5,786 bases of DNA from Clostridiales bacterium (GTDB lineage: Bacteria > Bacillota_A > Clostridia > Oscillospirales > Oscillospiraceae). Below are positions 4,523 to 5,786 of the stretch, in pieces. The position numbers and the translations under genes are program-made. The notes beneath the pieces are model-generated. The model did not search any database, was not told the DNA's origin, and saw nothing but the letters and a program-made list of their open reading frames with translations. Numbering within the stretch: the stretch's first letter is position 1; each line of letters opens with the position of its first letter. The stretch is taken from assembly GCA_019410105.1 (NCBI GenBank), contig DXTB01000031.1, positions 1 to 5,786 of the forward strand, in the 5' to 3' direction.

Positions 4523-4537
4523 TAAACTGTAAGTTCA
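4523..4537. promoter_or_regulatory. Inverted motif at the accessory operon start site
   Basis: TAAACT (4523-4528), GTA, AGTTCA (4532-4537): an imperfect inverted repeat covering the predicted start site of the operon. The overlapping plus-strand AAACTAAACT (4519-4528) is the reverse complement of AGTTTAGTTT at 535-544 beside the nuoE promoter. The equivalent position in both promoters suggests a common repressor, but three sites are too few to define one. Confidence 0.4.
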
Positions 4538-4542
4538 ATGGT

Positions 4543-4571
4543 ATTGTACCACAAACCGGCGCAAAGTGCAA
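4543..4571 (-). promoter_or_regulatory. Promoter of the DRTGG1-ATPase-hydrogenase operon
   Basis: On the minus strand, -10 TACAAT (4543-4548), a 17-bp spacer and a weak -35 TTGCAC (4566-4571). The predicted start is near 4536, which leaves a leader of about 43 nt before the DRTGG1 start. The weak -35 suggests activation or low expression. Confidence 0.6.
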
Positions 4572-4636
4572 AGGGTTCGTTGAAATATTCACAAAGTTTT
4601 GAGATTGAACGGCTTGGTTTTAGTCAATCCGTGCAG

Positions 4637-4666
4637 TTGACAGTTGGATAGGGCATCCGATATAAT
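4637..4666 (+). promoter_or_regulatory. Sigma-A promoter of serC
   Basis: Consensus -35 TTGACA (4637-4642), an 18-bp spacer and consensus -10 TATAAT (4661-4666). The predicted start is near 4673, about 74 nt before the serC ATG. The spacer contains the small inverted repeat GGAT-N5-ATCC (4646-4658). Its -35 box lies 66 bp from that of the divergent operon promoter. Confidence 0.82.
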
Positions 4667-4673
4667 ATACTTT

Positions 4674-4710
4674 AACGGAGTAAAGCGATAACCCGGTGCG
4701 AAGCCCCGTT
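4674..4710 (+). promoter_or_regulatory. Possibly structured serC leader
   Basis: The first bases of the predicted serC mRNA, AACGG (4674-4678), can pair with CCGTT (4706-4710), enclosing 27 nt with a small CGG/CCG helix. The stem begins almost exactly at the transcription start. No known riboswitch class was recognised, there is no terminator before the RBS, and the structure may be incidental. Confidence 0.25.
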
Positions 4711-4746
4711 CTATTTCAAATTGGAATATCGAGGAGGCCATCTGTC

Positions 4747-5786
4747 ATGGGAAACGAACGTGTTTACAACTTTTCCGCCGGCCCTTCCATGCTGCCGCTG
4801 GAGGTATTGGAGCGGGCAGGAGCCGAGATCACAAACTACCAGGGCTCCGGCATGTCCGTCATGGAGATGAGTCACCGCTCCAAGGTGTTCCAGAAGATCT
4901 TTGACGACACCAAGGCCAAGCTGCGCGCCCTGCTCAACGTGCCGGAGGGATACCAGATCCTCTTCCTCCAGGGCGGCGCCTCCACCCAGTTCTCCATGGC
5001 GCCCCTGAACCTCATCGGGGCCACCGGCAAGGCCGACTACGCCGTGACCGGCAACTTCTCCAACATCGCCTACAAGGAGGCGCAGAAGTACGGCCAGATC
5101 CATCTGGCCGCATCCTCCGCCGACAAAAACCACACCTACATTCCCCAGCAGAGTCAACTGGAGCTGGACCCTGAGGCCAGCTATTTCTACTACTGCGCCA
5201 ACAACACCATCTACGGCACCGAGTGGCAGTATGTCCCGGAGACGGGCGGCGTGCCCATCGTGTGCGACATGTCCTCCGACATCCTCTCCCGCCCCGTGGA
5301 CGTGTCCAAGTACGGCGTCATCTTCGCCGGCGCCCAGAAGAACATGGCCCCTGCCGGCCTGACGGTAGTGATCATCAAGGAGGAGCTGGCCGGGCATGAG
5401 CTGCCCTTCACCCCCCTGATGATGAACTACAAGACCATGATCGACAAGGACTCCATGTACAACACCCCGCCCTGCTGGTGCATCTATATGCTGGGGCTGG
5501 TCCTGGACTGGCTGGAGGAGCAGGGGGGCATACCCGGCATGGAGGCCATCAAGCACAAAAAGGCGCAGATGCTCTATGACGTGATCGACTCCTCCCGGCT
5601 CTTCACCTGCGCCGTGGAGCCCGGCTCCCGCTCCGATATGAACGTGGTGTTCCGTACCGGCAGCGACGAGCTGGACGCCAAGTTTGTGCAGGAGAGCGTG
5701 GCCGCCGGCTTTACCAATCTGAAGGGCCACCGCTCCGTGGGCGGCATGCGGGCAAGCATCTATAACGCCATGCCCACCGAGGGCGT
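4747..5786 (+). CDS. serC: Phosphoserine aminotransferase, 3' end cut by the window
   Basis: 346 complete codons are present; the family is about 360 residues, so only roughly the last 14 are missing. SerC is a PLP-dependent class V aminotransferase that converts 3-phosphohydroxypyruvate and glutamate to phosphoserine and 2-oxoglutarate, the second step of serine synthesis, in the cytoplasm. The N-terminal NFSAGPSMLP, the LQGGASTQF segment (about 74-82), and the PLP lysine K198 in FAGAQKNMAPAGL are all typical; E. coli SerC uses the same position. The end RASIYNAMPTEG is the conserved C-terminal segment. The RBS GAGGAGG is 9 nt before the ATG, with a consensus promoter upstream. It is divergent from the hydrogenase accessory operon; a link between the two is not evident. 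serA often follows serC in Firmicutes, but it would lie outside the window. Confidence 0.97.
   Translation, partial: MGNERVYNFSAGPSMLPLEVLERAGAEITNYQGSGMSVMEMSHRSKVFQKIFDDTKAKLRALLNVPEGYQILFLQGGASTQFSMAPLNLIGATGKADYAVTGNFSNIAYKEAQKYGQIHLAASSADKNHTYIPQQSQLELDPEASYFYYCANNTIYGTEWQYVPETGGVPIVCDMSSDILSRPVDVSKYGVIFAGAQKNMAPAGLTVVIIKEELAGHELPFTPLMMNYKTMIDKDSMYNTPPCWCIYMLGLVLDWLEEQGGIPGMEAIKHKKAQMLYDVIDSSRLFTCAVEPGSRSDMNVVFRTGSDELDAKFVQESVAAGFTNLKGHRSVGGMRASIYNAMPTEG

Noticed and set aside
4137..4592. Longer form of DRTGG1 starting at 4592.
   Set aside because: The extra residues come from the promoter and leader; the ATG at 4493 has a strong RBS and matches the family's start.
4579..4595. Possible second Rex site upstream of the accessory operon promoter (minus strand TTGTGAA, then TTCAA).
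   Set aside because: The half-sites are 3 bp apart instead of 4 and the second half is incomplete, so it does not fit the Rex consensus.
4711..5730. 339-codon minus-strand ORF opposite serC.
   Set aside because: It is antisense to a clear, motif-complete serC and is rich in His, Gly and Val as expected from reversed codons; no domain is recognisable.

Overview
The window reads as chromosome of an anaerobic, GC-rich gut Firmicute, most plausibly an Oscillospiraceae relative of Flavonifractor, Lawsonibacter or Intestinimonas. The lineage is inferred from GC-rich genes with AT-rich sigma-A promoters, strong GGAGG-type ribosome binding sites and protein style; no phylogeny was run. Almost everything is on the minus strand, so that strand is read from right to left. 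Only serC, at the right end, is on the plus strand.

Right to left: serC (4747 to the window edge, truncated) and the minus-strand operon diverge from a roughly 250-bp intergenic region with one promoter in each direction. The operon encodes a small DRTGG-type protein (4137-4493), a GHKL/anti-sigma-type ATPase (3728-4150), a 440-residue [FeFe]-hydrogenase-like protein with two N-terminal [4Fe-4S] motifs and a C-terminal four-Cys Fe-S motif (2368-3690), a second small DRTGG-type protein (1963-2298) and a PHP-domain metal-dependent phosphoesterase (792-1502). A new transcription unit then begins with the NuoE/HydC-type [2Fe-2S] subunit (11-505), whose partners (NuoF/HydB and HydA types) would be expected just beyond the left edge. 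Together this looks like the accessory or sensory half of an NAD(H)-linked [FeFe]-hydrogenase locus.

Two non-coding regions stand out. (1) Between DRTGG2 and the PHP gene lies an array (1458-1950) in which the first 15 codons plus ribosome binding site of the PHP gene occur three times: once intact, once as a 31-codon stub with start and RBS preserved, and once as a decayed remnant lacking the start codon. The copies are separated by two palindrome-rich elements of about 139 bp with 12-bp terminal inverted repeats. (2) Between the PHP gene and nuoE (506-791) are two good sigma-A promoters. The upstream one carries a near-perfect Rex operator at its start site, and about 100 nt downstream there is a U-tract hairpin. 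This predicts either a short Rex-controlled RNA or an attenuated leader ahead of the hydrogenase genes. A related AACT/AGTT inverted motif sits at the start sites of both the nuoE promoter and the accessory-operon promoter, suggesting co-regulation.
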